The notes under the pieces: generated by a model
Databases searched by the model: none
Seen by the model: only the letters and a program-made list of their open reading frames with translations
Told to the model about the DNA's origin: nothing
Position numbers and translations under genes: made by a program
Source of the DNA: Oscillatoria sp. FACHB-1407
Lineage (GTDB): Bacteria > Cyanobacteriota > Cyanobacteriia > Elainellales > Elainellaceae
Reading direction: 5' to 3'
Length of the DNA stretch: 64,000 nucleotides
NCBI RefSeq assembly: GCF_014697545.1
Contig: NZ_JACJSA010000007.1
Span: 276,337-340,336, forward strand
Shown: one piece after another, positions 63,886-64,000 of the stretch
How positions within the stretch are numbered: position 1 is the first letter of the stretch
How the letters are laid out: each line of letters starts with the position of its first letter

Positions 63886-63973
63886 GTACAGGATTAAAGG
63901 GGATTGTAAATTAGATTGTGTCAAAGGTCAGAAATGAGATCTAATGAACTACTAGACCCGAGACACTCGTACT

Positions 63974-64000
63974 ATGACTTTTCGACCTGAACTCCTCGAT
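63974..64000 (+). CDS. Start of a gene cut by the window edge
   Basis: An ATG at 63974 opens a frame, MTFRPELLD, that continues past the end of the window. Nine residues are too few to identify it. The opening recalls the N terminus of IS256-type transposases, but no terminal inverted repeat is evident upstream, so I do not claim it. Confidence 0.35.

Noticed and set aside
63974..64000. IS256-type transposase at the right edge
   Set aside because: Nine residues resemble such an N terminus, but no inverted repeat or further sequence supports it.
1..64000. tRNA, rRNA, tmRNA and similar RNA genes
   Set aside because: I looked through the spacers for T-arm consensus and rRNA-like sequence and found none. 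This was by eye; a tRNA search program could overturn it.

Overview
The window is chromosomal DNA from a cyanobacterium. It carries psbB and psbT (photosystem II), an aldehyde-deformylating oxygenase, phylloquinone genes (menF, menA), a PucC-type transporter and many copies of the HIP1 octamer GCGATCGC. A complete hmp/pil-type chemosensory cluster for type IV pilus motility, with the coiled-coil gene hmpF beside it, suggests a filamentous gliding form. I cannot name the genus. I found no rRNA, tRNA, CRISPR array or intact insertion sequence.

Layout. 1-6.1 kb: a nitrate-reductase-associated protein, a small membrane protein, a glutamine-synthetase paralogue, an inositol-phosphatase-like enzyme paired with a PucC-type transporter, and an aldo/keto reductase. 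6.2-12.5 kb: repeat-rich spacers, an ICMT-like methyltransferase, a manganese exporter behind a yybP-ykoY riboswitch, ado, an orphan sugar ABC permease, a cyanobacterial unknown and a phytase-like lipoprotein. 12.5-18.6 kb: a cytochrome oxidase island, ctaC-ctaD-ctaE facing away from ctaA-ctaB. 18.7-23.7 kb: a secreted leucine-rich-repeat protein, an SGNH hydrolase, rpoZ, a DUF1818 gene and a [2Fe-2S] ferredoxin. 24.1-27.9 kb: psbB, psbT, nrdR, rps1. 28-34.9 kb: a lipoprotein, a HAD phosphatase, metK, cutA, a pentapeptide protein, a phosphopantetheinyl transferase and a DUF486 protein. 34.9-41.4 kb: divergent menF/menA, a cellulose-synthase-like glycosyltransferase and a DUF4079 protein. 41.6-48.6 kb: TMEM14, a DUF815 ATPase, map, a methylglyoxal-synthase/lipid-kinase fusion, ccsA, a KGK protein and tilS. 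48.6-62.7 kb: hmpF and, divergent from it, five chemosensory genes ending in a 2054-residue CheA. 62.7-64 kb: a lipase-like hydrolase, a VOC protein and the first codons of another gene.

How they work together. Respiration (oxidase subunits plus heme A/O synthesis), photosystem II core, phylloquinone synthesis and c-type cytochrome maturation are all represented. The chemosensory genes form a full phosphorelay: receptor, CheW, CheA and two response regulators, with HmpF as the likely pole-localised partner.

The most unusual features are these: (1) the CheA, with an acidic linker of about 1,080 residues full of recurring Asp/Phe/Leu motifs and a perfect-register 63-bp tandem repeat; (2) HIP1 octamers locked to the 66-bp period of the leucine-rich repeats; (3) an apparently fully catalytic methylglyoxal-synthase/lipid-kinase fusion; (4) at least four families of intergenic repeats (heptanucleotide arrays, GTAGGGGC palindromes, and two structured elements of 100-150 bp), some of which supply stop codons or false start codons to neighbouring genes; (5) a clear manganese riboswitch.
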